Shown here one piece after another: positions 51,839-62,923 of a stretch of 64,000 bases of DNA. Where the stretch lies: positions 2,108,001 to 2,172,000 of the forward strand of contig CAVQXR010000001.1 in the NCBI GenBank assembly GCA_963717955.1, in the 5' to 3' direction. Every line of letters starts with the position of its first letter. Within the stretch, counting starts at the first letter, position 1. Under the pieces are notes generated by a model. The model saw only the letters and a program-made list of their open reading frames with translations, had not been told where the DNA came from and did not search any database. The position numbers and the translations under genes are program-made. Origin of the DNA: CAVQXR01 sp963717955 (lineage in GTDB: Bacteria > Actinomycetota > Thermoleophilia > Gaiellales > Gaiellaceae).

Positions 51839-51887
51839 CACTAGACGGTGACGATACGGCGCCGCGCGGCGCGGAAAGGAGCGAGAG

Positions 51888-52259
51888 ATGGGACAGCCGG
51901 TCGTCCATTTCGAGATCATCGGGAAGGACGCGGAGAGGCTGCAGAGCTACTTCTCCGACCTGTTCGGCTGGGAGGTCGACGCGAACAACCCGTTGAACTA
52001 CGGGCTCGTGCAGCGCGAGGGAAACGTCTCGGTCGACGGCGTTGGAATCGGCGGCGGCGTCGGCGCGGGGCCTGAGGGGTATCCCGGCCACGTCACGTTC
52101 TACGTCGAGGTGCCCGACGTGGAAGCGGCACTCGCAAAGGCCGAGGGCCTCGGCGGGTCGCGGGTGATGGGTCCGGAGCAGGTGATGGACGAGGTCGAGC
52201 TCGGCCTGTTCAAGGATCCCGAGGGCCATCTGGTCGGCGTCGTCAAGACCGCCTCGTAG
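51888..52259 (+). CDS. VOC family protein
   Basis: 123 residues: VVHFEIIGKDAERLQSYFSDLFGWEVDAN at the start and DEVELGLFKDPEGHLVGVVK at the end, the two halves of a glyoxalase-type fold. It resembles the VOC protein at 48,570 in design. AAAGGAGCGAG precedes the ATG. Function unknown. Confidence 0.85.
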   Translation: MGQPVVHFEIIGKDAERLQSYFSDLFGWEVDANNPLNYGLVQREGNVSVDGVGIGGGVGAGPEGYPGHVTFYVEVPDVEAALAKAEGLGGSRVMGPEQVMDEVELGLFKDPEGHLVGVVKTAS

Positions 52260-52367
52260 ATCGCAGGGCCCTTCCGCGCGTCGGCCCGCTCGAGACGGGA
52301 ATCCGGGCGCCTCGGGCGGGTCTGCGCCGAGACGAGGAGGCCGCGAGGCCGCCCCCTGCCCGGCATC

Positions 52368-53600
52368 ATGGGCGGCGTCATGAGTCGATTCCAGCGGCGG
52401 CGAACCGAGGGCGAGGAGCAGCGGGCGACGGCGCTCGAGCTCTTCTACGACCTCGTCTTCGTCTTCGCGGTGACGCAGGTCACGCACGTCCTGCTCGACG
52501 ACCTGACCTGGCGCGGTGCAGGACACGCCGCGCTCGTCTTGCTCGTGGTCTGGTGGGCCTGGAACTACACGACCTGGGTCACGAACGAGCTCGATCCGGG
52601 CTCCGGCGTCGTCCGCCTCCTGCTGATGGGGATCACGCTCGCGAGCCTGCTGATGGCGATCTCGATCCCGGAGGCGTTCGGCGAACGGGCGATGCTCTTC
52701 GCCGGCTCCTACGTCGCCATCCAGCTCGGGCGGCACGCGTTCCTGACGTTCGTGGCGGCCACGGCGGGAACGATCGAACGTGAGCGCGCCGGGCGGATCC
52801 TCATCTGGTTCGCGGCGGCGTCACCGCTCTGGATCGCCGGCGCGCTCGCAGAGGACTCGACGCGGGCCGTCCTCTGGGTCGCGGCGCTCGCGATCGACTA
52901 CGTCGCGCCGCTCGTCTTCTACTGGGTGCCCGGGCGCCCGCGCCTGCAGGGCTCGACCTGGGACGTCGAGACCTCGCACTTCGCCGAGCGCTTCCAGCTC
53001 TTCATGATCATCGTGCTCGGCGAGACGATCGTGATCACGGGCGCGACGACCGCCGAGCTCGAGCTGGACGCGACGACGGCGACGGCATTCGTGCTCGCCT
53101 TCGTCTCGACCGCGGCTCTCTGGTGGCTGTACTTCGACTACGTCGCCAGGATCGCGGAACGCCGGCTCGAGCTCGCGGCGAACACGACGACGCTCGCACG
53201 GGACGGATACACCTACCTCCACGTCGTGATGATCGCGGGCGTCATCGTCGCCGCCGTCGGGGACGAGCTCGTCATCGCGCACCCCTCCGAGATCCTTCCC
53301 GCCGCCGAGGTGGCCGCCGTCGTGGGCGGGCCGGCGGTCTACCTGATCGGTCACGCCCTGTTCCGCCTCCGCATGACCGGCTCGACCAGCTGGAAGCGCC
53401 TTGCCGGAGCCGCTGCCTGCGTGGCGGTCGGAGGCCTCGGGGCCGTGGCGCCCGCCGTCGTCGTGGCTGCGCTGGTCGTGGCCGTCCTCCTGGGCGTGAT
53501 CGGCGCCGAGCGCATGGCAGCCGCCCGCCGCCGAGCCCGCGGCGAGCCCTCGCCGCTCGAGCGCCTCGAGGCATCGGCCGCCGGGCGTGACGGCGAGTGA
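52368..53600 (+). CDS. ltrA: low temperature requirement A (LtrA) family membrane protein
   Basis: 410 residues with about ten transmembrane helices. The N-terminal signature ELFYDLVFVFAVTQVTHVLL and the mid-protein HFAERFQLFMIIVLGETIVITG are hallmarks of the LtrA family. The name comes from a Listeria mutant; the biochemical role is unknown. The start may be the ATG at 52,368 or the one at 52,380. Confidence 0.9.
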   Translation: MGGVMSRFQRRRTEGEEQRATALELFYDLVFVFAVTQVTHVLLDDLTWRGAGHAALVLLVVWWAWNYTTWVTNELDPGSGVVRLLLMGITLASLLMAISIPEAFGERAMLFAGSYVAIQLGRHAFLTFVAATAGTIERERAGRILIWFAAASPLWIAGALAEDSTRAVLWVAALAIDYVAPLVFYWVPGRPRLQGSTWDVETSHFAERFQLFMIIVLGETIVITGATTAELELDATTATAFVLAFVSTAALWWLYFDYVARIAERRLELAANTTTLARDGYTYLHVVMIAGVIVAAVGDELVIAHPSEILPAAEVAAVVGGPAVYLIGHALFRLRMTGSTSWKRLAGAAACVAVGGLGAVAPAVVVAALVVAVLLGVIGAERMAAARRRARGEPSPLERLEASAAGRDGE

Positions 53601-53670
53601 CCTCGAGCTGAGCGGGCGACCCGCGTCGGACCCGGCCGAGGTCCGTGCGGCCAGGGAGAAGTGCCCGCCT

Positions 53671-55296
53671 CTAGCTCGTTGCGTTGAAGTTCGCGTGGGC
53701 CGACAGCAGCCACTGCCCGTCGTGGCGGGTGAACACCGTGAGCCGCGGAGCCGGGGCGGTGGGCTGCAACACGCCGTCGAGTGTCGAGTCGACGGCGACG
53801 TTGTAGGTCACGACGAGGGTTGCGCCGTCGAGCGTCGTGGTCAGGGGGCCCAGGTCGTAGTCGGAGATCGACGCGGGATTCGCCAGGTACTCGTCGCGGT
53901 CGAGGACGGTGCCGTTCGCCCGGACGAGCTGGAACTCGGGCGCGAGCAGCCGCTCGAGCGCCTCGTGATCCTCCGTCTGGAGCGCGCGGAACCACCGCCC
54001 GATGAGCCGCTGCGCAAGTGCGGCAGGGCACTGCGCGTCCAGCGTCACGGCGAGCTGCGCGGACGCCGACACATGCCGGCCCCAGCGAGCGGGGCCCCCG
54101 TCCTGGCAGACGCCGACCAGGTCGAAGGGCCCGCCTGTCCGGTCGCCGGCCGCGTTCAGGACGATCGTTCCCGAGAGCCCTCGATAGTCGCGGGTCGCTG
54201 CGCGAAACGCGACACGCAGGGCCGCCAGCGATCCGCCGGGCACGGCCCGTATCGCGCGAACGCCGAGCCGTAGTGCGTCGTAGGCGGCGAGCGCGAACGC
54301 GTCGGGCGCGGCCTCGAGGCCGAGGCGGTTACCGAGCCGGCGCGCGCGCTCCGCGGCCACCGGGCCGAGCCCCAGCGTGGCCGCCGTGAAGCCCGTCGTC
54401 GTCGCGGCTGCGGCCGCCACCGGGCTGTCGACGATCGGCGGGACGTAAGCGGCGCCGTCACCGCCGTACCACGGAACGAGCGAGAGCCGCGGATCGCCGG
54501 CTGCCAGCTCGAGGACCGCGCCGGCCTCCTCGAAGGCGGCGAGGTACACGCCGACCCTCCCCACCCCTGCGGCATCTGTGGCCGCGGTCACCCGCTCGAC
54601 GAGAGTCGCGATCGCGGCTTCGAGATCGGGGTCGGTTGCGGCATACGACGTCGCCTGGTCGACCACGATCCCGAAGTCTTCCCCGGCCGCCGTCAGAGCG
54701 TCGACGAGGCCCTGATTGCCGATGTCGTCACGATGAATCGGGACGATCGCAGTGATCCCGTCGGCCGCCGCCAGGGCGAGCGTCGCCCGCACCTCGACCG
54801 TGTCCGCCGGGACGAGGCGGAACAATGCGTCGCCCGTGATCGCCAGGCGACCCGCCGTCGAGCCCTGGCTGACGAGCAGGACTCCGAGGCGTTGCGCGAG
54901 GTCGATGGTGGCCGCGGCCTCGCTCGACGACTCGGGCCCGACGACGAGGCGCGCCCCGGCGCGCGCGAGCGCGCGCAGCCCCTCCTGGGCTCCCTCGGCG
55001 GTTCCGGCCGCGTCCTCGATGCGGAGGACGACGCGGCTCGAGCTCCCGGCGCGCCGAAAGGCCGCGTTGGCGTCGGCGGCGGCGCCGCGCAGCGTGACGA
55101 GGCTCGACTGACCGAGCGTCGTCCACCCGGCCGAGAGGTCGAGGAGCCCGCCGACGACGATCGTGTTGCTCTGACCGGTCCCGCGAGCGGTCGCGGCGCC
55201 GCCCGGGGCAGCTGCGAGCAGCGCCACCGCCACAGTCGCCACGGCGAGGAGCGAAGCTCCGAAGCTGCGACGACCGAGGTATCGGCGGAGATGCAT
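53671..55296 (-). CDS. secreted periplasmic-binding protein fused to an NTF2-like domain
   Basis: 541 residues. A signal peptide (about residues 1-36, ending in AAPGGAA) is followed by a type I periplasmic binding fold of the branched-chain amino acid receptor type: NTIVVGGLLDLSAGWTTLG, LVVGPESSSEAAATIDLAQ, a DDIGNQGLVDALTAAG region, and AYDALRLGVRAI near residue 350. From about residue 425 there is a separate alpha+beta domain (RWFRALQTEDHEALERLLAP to DGQWLLSAHANFN) that looks like SnoaL/DUF4440. No ABC permease or ATPase genes are adjacent, so it may be a sensor or scavenging protein. Confidence 0.82.
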   Translation of the reverse strand: MHLRRYLGRRSFGASLLAVATVAVALLAAAPGGAATARGTGQSNTIVVGGLLDLSAGWTTLGQSSLVTLRGAAADANAAFRRAGSSSRVVLRIEDAAGTAEGAQEGLRALARAGARLVVGPESSSEAAATIDLAQRLGVLLVSQGSTAGRLAITGDALFRLVPADTVEVRATLALAAADGITAIVPIHRDDIGNQGLVDALTAAGEDFGIVVDQATSYAATDPDLEAAIATLVERVTAATDAAGVGRVGVYLAAFEEAGAVLELAAGDPRLSLVPWYGGDGAAYVPPIVDSPVAAAAATTTGFTAATLGLGPVAAERARRLGNRLGLEAAPDAFALAAYDALRLGVRAIRAVPGGSLAALRVAFRAATRDYRGLSGTIVLNAAGDRTGGPFDLVGVCQDGGPARWGRHVSASAQLAVTLDAQCPAALAQRLIGRWFRALQTEDHEALERLLAPEFQLVRANGTVLDRDEYLANPASISDYDLGPLTTTLDGATLVVTYNVAVDSTLDGVLQPTAPAPRLTVFTRHDGQWLLSAHANFNATS

Positions 55297-55410
55297 CGCG
55301 CGAGTATAGGGCAGCCGGCGTCGAGACGACCGTCTACCGCAACGACCGCCCGCTCCCCGCCTGCGCGCCGACCGCCTCGAGGAGCGCCGCCGCGATTAGG
55401 CTGGGGCGGC

Positions 55411-56034
55411 ATGGGGCCCGGAGCAAGAGCGATCCTCCTTGTCGGGGGCTGCGTGCTCGGCGCTCTCGCATACCGGCGGTACCTGCGCGAACCGGTGCTG
55501 ACGTGGGGTGCGACCCCGGAGGAGGCGGCCTGCCGGTTGCCGGGGGACGAGCTGCTCGAGCAGCCGGACCTCGTGGCGACGAGGGCGATCACGATCGCCG
55601 CGCCGGCCTCCGCCGTGTATCCGTGGCTCGTGCAGATGGGGCCCGGCCGAGGCGGTGCCTACACCTACGACTGGATCGAGAATCTCCTCGGCATCGACAT
55701 CCACAGCAGCGACCGGATCGTGCCCGAGTGGCAGCAGGTCGCGGTCGGCGACGTGCTCGGGGTGAAGGAGGGCGAGCCCGGCATGCGCGTGGAGATCCTC
55801 GAGCGTGACCGTGTCTTCGCCACCCGCTCGGTGGACGGCTCCTGGGTCTGGACCTTCGTTCTTCGTGACACGGACGGCACCACGCGGCTGCTGAGCCGCA
55901 ACCGGATCAGGCTCGGCGGCTCGCTCGGGGGTCGGCTCGGCATGCTGGTCATGGAGCCCGGCTCGCTCGTGATGGAGCGCAAGATGCTCCTCGGGATCAA
56001 GGAGCGCGCCGAGCGGCTATCGGCATCCGGCTAG
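55411..56034 (+). CDS. membrane-anchored SRPBCC-like protein
   Basis: 207 residues. There is an N-terminal hydrophobic segment (RAILLVGGCVLGALAY), then a START-like domain: TRAITIAAPASAVYPWLVQMGPGRGGAYTYDWIENLLG, cited as a region, and a C-terminal helix with EPGSLVMERKMLLGIKERAERL. TAGGCT eight bases before the ATG and no ribosome-binding site suggest a leaderless gene. Function unknown. Confidence 0.8.
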   Translation: MGPGARAILLVGGCVLGALAYRRYLREPVLTWGATPEEAACRLPGDELLEQPDLVATRAITIAAPASAVYPWLVQMGPGRGGAYTYDWIENLLGIDIHSSDRIVPEWQQVAVGDVLGVKEGEPGMRVEILERDRVFATRSVDGSWVWTFVLRDTDGTTRLLSRNRIRLGGSLGGRLGMLVMEPGSLVMERKMLLGIKERAERLSASG

Positions 56035-56062
56035 CGTCCGCACCGGTATCGTCCGCGCGGCC

Positions 56063-57124
56063 GTGCCGAGCCTCTTCGACCCACTCACGATCCGCTCGGT
56101 CACGCTGAAGAGCCGCATCGGCGTCTCTCCGATGTGCCAGTACAGTGCGACCGACGGGTTCCCGAACGACTGGCATTTCGTCCACTACGGCACCCTCGCG
56201 ACCAGCAGGCCGGGTCTCCTGATCGTGGAGGCCACCGGCGTCGAGCCACGCGGGCGGATCACCCACCACTGCCTCGGGATCTGGAGCGACGAGCACGTCG
56301 AGCCGTTCGCCCGCATCGCCCGGCTGATCGCCGACCGCGGCCCTGTGCCAGGAATCCAGATCGCGCACGCCGGCCGGAAGGCGAGCACGACCCGCTTGTG
56401 GGAGGGTGACGGCCCGATCTCCGTCGAGGAAGGGGGCTGGGAGCCCGTCGGGCCGAGCCCGATCGCCTACGGGGCCGGGTACCGGGTCCCGCACGAGCTG
56501 ACGGTGGAGGAGATCGGCGCCATCCAGGGCGCATGGGTCGCCGCCGCGCAGCGGGCGCTGGCCGCCGGCTACCGGTGGCTCGAGCTGCACTCCGCACACG
56601 GCTACCTGTCGCACTCGTTCCTCTCGCCGCTGTCCAACCGCCGCACCGATCTCTACGGGGGCAGCTTCGAGAACCGGACCCGCTTCCTCGTCGAGACGGC
56701 GCGGGCGGTGCGTGGCGTCTGGCCGGACGGGCTGCCGCTCGCGGTTCGGGTGTCGGCCACCGACTGGGTCGAGGGCGGCTGGGACATCGACCAGACGGTC
56801 GAGCTCGCCCGGGTGCTGAAGGGCGAGGGGGTCGACCTCGTCGACTGCAGCTCGGCGGCGCTCGTCCCGTATGCGCAGGTGCCCTCGACGCCGGGCTTCC
56901 AGGTGCCCTTCGCCGACGCCGTGCGCCGAGGCGCCGGCATCGCAACCGCCGCGGTCGGGCTCATCTCCGACCCCGCGATGGCGGACGAGATCGTGCGCAG
57001 CCGCAAGGCCGATCTCGTGCTGCTCGCGCGCGAGCTGCTGCGCAACCCGTACTGGCCCCTGCACGCCGCACAAGCGCTCGGCGCGCCGGTCGAGCCTCCG
57101 GGTCAGTACGCTCGGGCCTGGTGA
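56063..57124 (+). CDS. NADH:flavin oxidoreductase / Old Yellow Enzyme family
   Basis: 353 residues of the YqjM-like class. VSPMCQYSATDGFPNDWHFVHYG holds the regulatory Cys and FMN-binding residues; also AHAGRKASTTR, ELHSAHGYLSHSFLSPLSN (His-x-x-His substrate pair region), YGGSFENRTRF and DLVLLARELLRNPYWP. It would reduce activated C=C bonds using FMN. GTG start at 56,063. It ends 4 bp before iolC. Confidence 0.93.
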   Translation: MPSLFDPLTIRSVTLKSRIGVSPMCQYSATDGFPNDWHFVHYGTLATSRPGLLIVEATGVEPRGRITHHCLGIWSDEHVEPFARIARLIADRGPVPGIQIAHAGRKASTTRLWEGDGPISVEEGGWEPVGPSPIAYGAGYRVPHELTVEEIGAIQGAWVAAAQRALAAGYRWLELHSAHGYLSHSFLSPLSNRRTDLYGGSFENRTRFLVETARAVRGVWPDGLPLAVRVSATDWVEGGWDIDQTVELARVLKGEGVDLVDCSSAALVPYAQVPSTPGFQVPFADAVRRGAGIATAAVGLISDPAMADEIVRSRKADLVLLARELLRNPYWPLHAAQALGAPVEPPGQYARAW

Positions 57125-57128
57125 CCGG

Positions 57129-58130
57129 ATGACGGCCCTGCAGCTGCTCACGGTCGGTCGCGTGGGCGTCGACCTGTACCCGGAGCAGTCGAACGTCCCG
57201 ATCGCGAGGGTTGCGAGCTTCGCGAAGTCGGTGGGCGGAACGGCCACGAACGTCGCGGTCGCGGCCGCGCGCCTCGGCGTCCACGCCGCCGTCTTCACGC
57301 GCGTGGGCGACGACCCGTTCGGCGGGTACGTGCGGGGAGCGCTCGCGGAGGAGTTCGGGGTCGACACCCGGTACGTCGGCACCGATCCGTCGCTGCCGAC
57401 GCCGGTCGTCTTCTGCGAGCTCGATCCTCCCGACGACCCGCGGCTGATCTTCTACCGCAACCCGAAAGCGCCCGACATGAACATCGAGCCCGACGACGTC
57501 GAGCCCGACGACGTCACCGGCGTGCCGATTCTCTGGGTCGCCGGGTCGTGCTTTGCCGAGGAGCCGAGTCGATCGACGGTCAAGAGCCTCCTCGCGGCTC
57601 GCGGCCGCAGGCGCCACACGGTGCTCGACCTCGACTGGCGTCCGATGTTCTGGCGCTCGCCCGAGGAGGGACGCGCCGAGATCGGCGGTGCCGTGGGCGG
57701 CGTGACGATCGCGATCGGGAACCGCGCGGAGTGCGAGACGGCCGTCGGCACCGACGACCACGAGGCTGCCGCCGGGCTCCTGCTCGAGCGCGGCGTCGAG
57801 ATCGCGGTCGTAAAGCTCGGTGCCGACGGCGTCTACGTCGCCACCGCGGACGGCGTCCGCGAGATCGCGCCGCCGCTGCCGGTCGAGGTCGTTTGCGGGC
57901 TCGGCGCGGGCGACGCGTTCGGGGGCGCGTTCTGTTACGGCCTCCTCGCCGGCTGGGATCCAGTCCAGGCGGTCAGGTTCGCGAACGCGGCCGGGGCGAT
58001 CGTCGCCTCGCGCCTGCTGTGCGCGGCCGCGATGCCGACCCTCTCCGAGGTCGAGGAACTGGTCGAGCGCGGCCGGCGGCCAGGCGCGGAAGGGCGGGAT
58101 GAGATCCCGCCCCTACACCCCGCACCGTAG
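57129..58130 (+). CDS. iolC: 5-dehydro-2-deoxygluconokinase (PfkB family)
   Basis: 333 residues. The N-terminal TVGRVGVDLYPEQSNVPIA, SVGGTATNVAVAAARLG and ELDPPDDPRLIFYR resemble the IolC kinase of myo-inositol degradation as I recall it. The anion-hole/catalytic motif GLGAGDAFGGAFCYGL carries the base Asp. The last dozen codons (GRDEIPPLHPAP) and the stop are provided by a palindromic repeat, so the ancestral end was probably different. The next gene encodes the last step of the same pathway. Confidence 0.85.
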   Translation: MTALQLLTVGRVGVDLYPEQSNVPIARVASFAKSVGGTATNVAVAAARLGVHAAVFTRVGDDPFGGYVRGALAEEFGVDTRYVGTDPSLPTPVVFCELDPPDDPRLIFYRNPKAPDMNIEPDDVEPDDVTGVPILWVAGSCFAEEPSRSTVKSLLAARGRRRHTVLDLDWRPMFWRSPEEGRAEIGGAVGGVTIAIGNRAECETAVGTDDHEAAAGLLLERGVEIAVVKLGADGVYVATADGVREIAPPLPVEVVCGLGAGDAFGGAFCYGLLAGWDPVQAVRFANAAGAIVASRLLCAAAMPTLSEVEELVERGRRPGAEGRDEIPPLHPAP

Positions 58131-58151
58131 GGGCCGGATCTCATCCGGCCC
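58092..58151. repeat. inverted pair of REP-like palindromes
   Basis: Two 25-bp palindromic units point at each other across a 10-bp spacer: GGGCGGGAT-GAG-ATCCCGCCC with tail CTAC, and the reverse of GGGCCGGAT-GAG-ATCCGGCCC with the same tail. Both match the unit at 1,969. The first lies in the 3' end of iolC. The pair could act as a terminator and resembles the BIME arrangement of enterobacterial REPs. Confidence 0.7.
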
Positions 58152-58219
58152 GGTACGCTTCCGGGGTACAGCAGGTTCGACCCGGCCGCCGCGCGGCGGC
58201 CACATCCGAGGAGGAGCCC

Positions 58220-59755
<1,536 letters not shown>

Positions 59756-59811
59756 CGCTCACGCGGGGGAGCGCGTGTCCCGCTCCCCCGCGCTGCGGCC
59801 TGCTCCGTGCC

Positions 59812-60837
59812 ATGATGCGCGCGGTGCAGGTCGGGTATCTGATCTTCCCGCAGGGGAACGTGGAGTCTGAGCCGTCCTCGCTGCCCGACCCGGAGCGCGT
59901 CCGGCGAGAGCTCGGCCTGATCGACCTCGCGGGCTCGCTCGGCTTCGACGCGATCTGGGTCACCGAGCACCACTTCGGCGACTACAACCTCGCCCCGGCG
60001 CCGCTCCAGATGCTCGCCTACCTGACCGGGCGCTTCCCGTCCCTCACGATCGGCTCGATGGTCGTCGTCCTGCCGTGGAACGATCCGTTGCGGGTCGTCG
60101 AGCAGGTCGTCCAGCTCGACTACCTCGCGGGCGGCCGCCTGCTCGTCGGCTTCGGGAAGGGCGAGGCGGCGCGCGAGTTCAGCGCGTTCGGGATGGATCT
60201 CGACGAGGGGCGGCAGCAGGTTCGAGCAGAACCTGTCGCTCGTGCTCGCGTGCCCTCGAGACGGGAGTGTTCGAGCGCGAGGGCGAACCGTCGGTCACGG
60301 TGAGGCCCCGGCCCCGGGGCAGCTTTCGCGACCGCATCTACATGGCCGCCGGCTCGCCGTCCTCGCTCGACCGGCGCCGCCCAGAAGCGGCCTCGGCCTG
60401 CTACGCATCGGGCTGCGCTCGTGGGACGAGGTCGCCGAGCAGGTTCGACGGCACCACCACGCTCTTCACCGCAGCGCACGGCCGCGAGCCGCCGCCGACC
60501 GCGACGCTCGACTTACGGCTACGTCGACCGCGACCCGGGACGGGCGCGCGAGCTCGGGCATGCAGTACGCGATGAACTACCGCCTGAGCGCGATCGACCA
60601 CTACGAGCTCGGCGACGACGAGCAGGCCGAGCTCGAGGCGTTCGGTCACGCCCAGCTCTGGGGCACGCCCGGACGAGGTCGTCGAGAAGGCTGTCACGAT
60701 CGGGCGAGACGACGCGCACCGGCCACCTGTCGATCGCGTTCCGCTACGCGGGCGTGCCGTACGAGCACGCCGAGCGAAGCATGCGGCTGTTCGCGTCCGA
60801 GGTCGCACCGCGGCTCCGCGATGTGGTACCGGCGTGA
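59812..60837 (+). pseudogene. luciferase-like (LLM class) oxidoreductase, multiply frameshifted
   Basis: The N-terminal ~136 residues (VQVGYLIFPQGNV, ITEHHFGDYN-like VTEHHFGDYNLAPAPLQML, DYLAGGRLLVGFGKGEAAREF) are intact. From about 60,222 the family sequence hops between all three frames (FEQNLSLVL, then ALETGVFEREGEPS, GSFRDRIYMAAGSP, SWDEVAEQVRRH, YGYVDRD, MNYRLSAIDHYE, and finally GHLSIAFRYAGVPYEH to the stop at 60,837). At least four or five shifts are needed. Either a decayed gene or a badly sequenced stretch. Confidence 0.8.
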
Positions 60838-61780
60838 GCGACCCGGTCGTTTCCGAGCTGATCGCTCGCGTCTCGAACTGGGGACGCTGCGGCGACGACG
60901 ACGAGCTCGGCACCGCGAACCTGATCACGCCGGCGAAGCGGATCGAGGCGGCCGCCTGCGTGCGCACCGGCAAGGTCTTCTCGCTGGCCGTCGACTTCGA
61001 GCCGGATACCCCGCAGCTCAGGGCCTCGTACCGGCTCAACCCGTTGCGGTCGATGGTCGACACGGGCACCGACGTGAAGTCGGGGCGCCAGGCGGCGTTC
61101 GGGATCGCCGGCCACGGCTTCGCCGACGACATGGTCGTGATGTCCCTCCAGGCGGCGACCCAGTGGGACTCGCTCGCCCACTGCTTCCACGACTACCGCA
61201 TGTACAACGGCCGAGACTGCGCGCTCGTCGACGGGAAGGGCGCGGCCGCGAACGACATCTCGATGCTGCGCGACCGGATCGTCACTCGCGGCGTGCTTGC
61301 CGACATCCCCCGGCACCTCGGCGTCGAGGCACTCGCGGCCGACCACCACGTCACCGTCGAGGAGCTCGAGGCGACGCTCGCCGCCCAGGGCAGTCGAGGT
61401 GCGCCCGGGCGACGCACTGCTCGTCCGCACGGGCCATCTCGGCCGGATCCGCCGCGAGGGCGCATGGGACCGTTTCGTCGAGGCCGACGAGCCGGGCCTC
61501 GGCCACGATGCGCTGCCGTGGCTCCGCGACAGCGACGTCGCCGCCGTCGCCAGCGACAACTGGGCGTTCGAGGTCTTCCCGAGCCGCTTCGCGCTGCCGC
61601 TCCCCTTCCACGCGATCGGGATCGTCTACATGGGCCTGCTGATCGGCGAGATCTTCGAGCTCGACGCGCTTGCGGACGACTGCCGCGAGGACGGGCGCTG
61701 GGACTTCCTGCTTCACCGCGCCGCCGCTGCCGTTCCTCGGCGCGGTCGGCTCTCCGGTGAACCCGCTCGCCGTGAAGTAG
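60834..61780 (+). pseudogene. cyclase/kynurenine formamidase-like protein, two frameshifts
   Basis: Starts at a GTG overlapping the previous stop (GTGA): SDPVVSELIARVSNWGRCGDDDELGTANLI, with TQWDSLAHCFHDYRMYNG (metal-binding region of the Cyclase family). At about 61,392 one extra base shifts the frame; VEVRPGDALLVRTGHLG continues in the next. A second extra base at about 61,711 leads into FTAPPLPFLGAVGSPVNPLAVK and a TAG at 61,778-61,780. Removing both bases gives about 314 residues. Probably intact in nature if these are sequence errors. Confidence 0.8.
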
Positions 61781-61846
61781 GCGGGCCGGGCTGCAGCCCG
61801 CTGGAAGCGGTTCCAGCCGGGGAGCCGGCGGCGCTACGCTGACCGG

Positions 61847-62893
61847 ATGCCGACGCGTGTGACGACGCTCGCGATGGGGGCGCTGCTCGCGCTCGTGCTC
61901 GTGCAGAGCACCTCGGCGGCGTCCCCGGCGATCGTTGCGGGCGAGGGCAATCGGACCGTCGTGCGCGAAGCCGACGGAACGCTCGTGCGCACGTTCAAGC
62001 CGCTCGAGTTCCCCTCGCTCGGCGCGAAGAGGCTGGCGGGCGGGCGGGGCAACGCCGTCGCCGTCTTCGAGGCGGCGACCGGGACCAAGCGGTTCACGAT
62101 CCCCGACGCGTTCGCGCCGGTCGTCTTGCCCCGGAAGCGCATCGTCTTTCTCGGGGACCGGTTGGGGCACCGCGATCCCCAGGTCAACTCGGTGTGGATC
62201 CGGTCGGCGGGCGGGAAGGTCCGCAAGCTCGTGCAGTTCGCGAACGGAACGGGCCTCCCGGGAGTCCAGACCGGGCTCGACGCGGCGATCGTGCTCGGAG
62301 TCGCAGCGAACTCGACCGGCCGCAAGCTCGCGATCGTCCAGGGCAACGACGTCGACCTCTTCCACTACGACATCTGGGTGGTCGATACGTCGACGAAGGC
62401 GAGATACCGCGCCACCTCGGGAGGCCGCTCGCGCTTTGCGACGCTCGATCCGGCCGGGGCCAGGCTCGCCTACCTTCGGGAGGAGTCGTTCTGCGGAGGG
62501 CCGGAGCCCGGATACCGCGCCGGCGACGTGCTCGTCGAGGAGGCGTCGAAGGGCGCCTCGGCCACGACGTTGCTGGACGGAACGTGCGACGTCTTCTACA
62601 CGGAGCTCGCCTGGCTCTCCTCGACCGAGCTCGTCGCGAACCGCGTCACGCGCACGGCACCGGACACGTTCCGGACCGACCTCGTGCTCGTCGACGCCGC
62701 CACGAGCGCGGTCACCGTCCTGTTCGGCTCGGGCGACGTCTTCGCCGTCTCGGTCTCGCCGTTGCTCCGTCTCGTCGCGTTCATGCGGGGGAGCGGAGGT
62801 GGCGAGGTTCTCGCCGTCGACCTGCCGGCGACGCCGCTTCACCTGCCGGATGCGTTCGCTCCACAGGTGGCCCGCGACGGGACGTGGCCCTGA
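61847..62893 (+). CDS. secreted hypothetical protein, possible beta-propeller
   Basis: 348 residues with an N-terminal signal peptide (LAMGALLALVLVQSTSAAS). The rest has repeated strand-rich blocks of the form ...IWVVDTSTKARYRAT..., RFATLDPAGARLAYLR, LAWLSSTELVANRV, VSVSPLLRLVAFM, resembling TolB/WD40-like propeller blades. I cannot assign a family or function. Confidence 0.7.
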   Translation: MPTRVTTLAMGALLALVLVQSTSAASPAIVAGEGNRTVVREADGTLVRTFKPLEFPSLGAKRLAGGRGNAVAVFEAATGTKRFTIPDAFAPVVLPRKRIVFLGDRLGHRDPQVNSVWIRSAGGKVRKLVQFANGTGLPGVQTGLDAAIVLGVAANSTGRKLAIVQGNDVDLFHYDIWVVDTSTKARYRATSGGRSRFATLDPAGARLAYLREESFCGGPEPGYRAGDVLVEEASKGASATTLLDGTCDVFYTELAWLSSTELVANRVTRTAPDTFRTDLVLVDAATSAVTVLFGSGDVFAVSVSPLLRLVAFMRGSGGGEVLAVDLPATPLHLPDAFAPQVARDGTWP

Positions 62894-62923
62894 GACCGGG
62901 CGACGACGGTAGGATCGCCCGCA

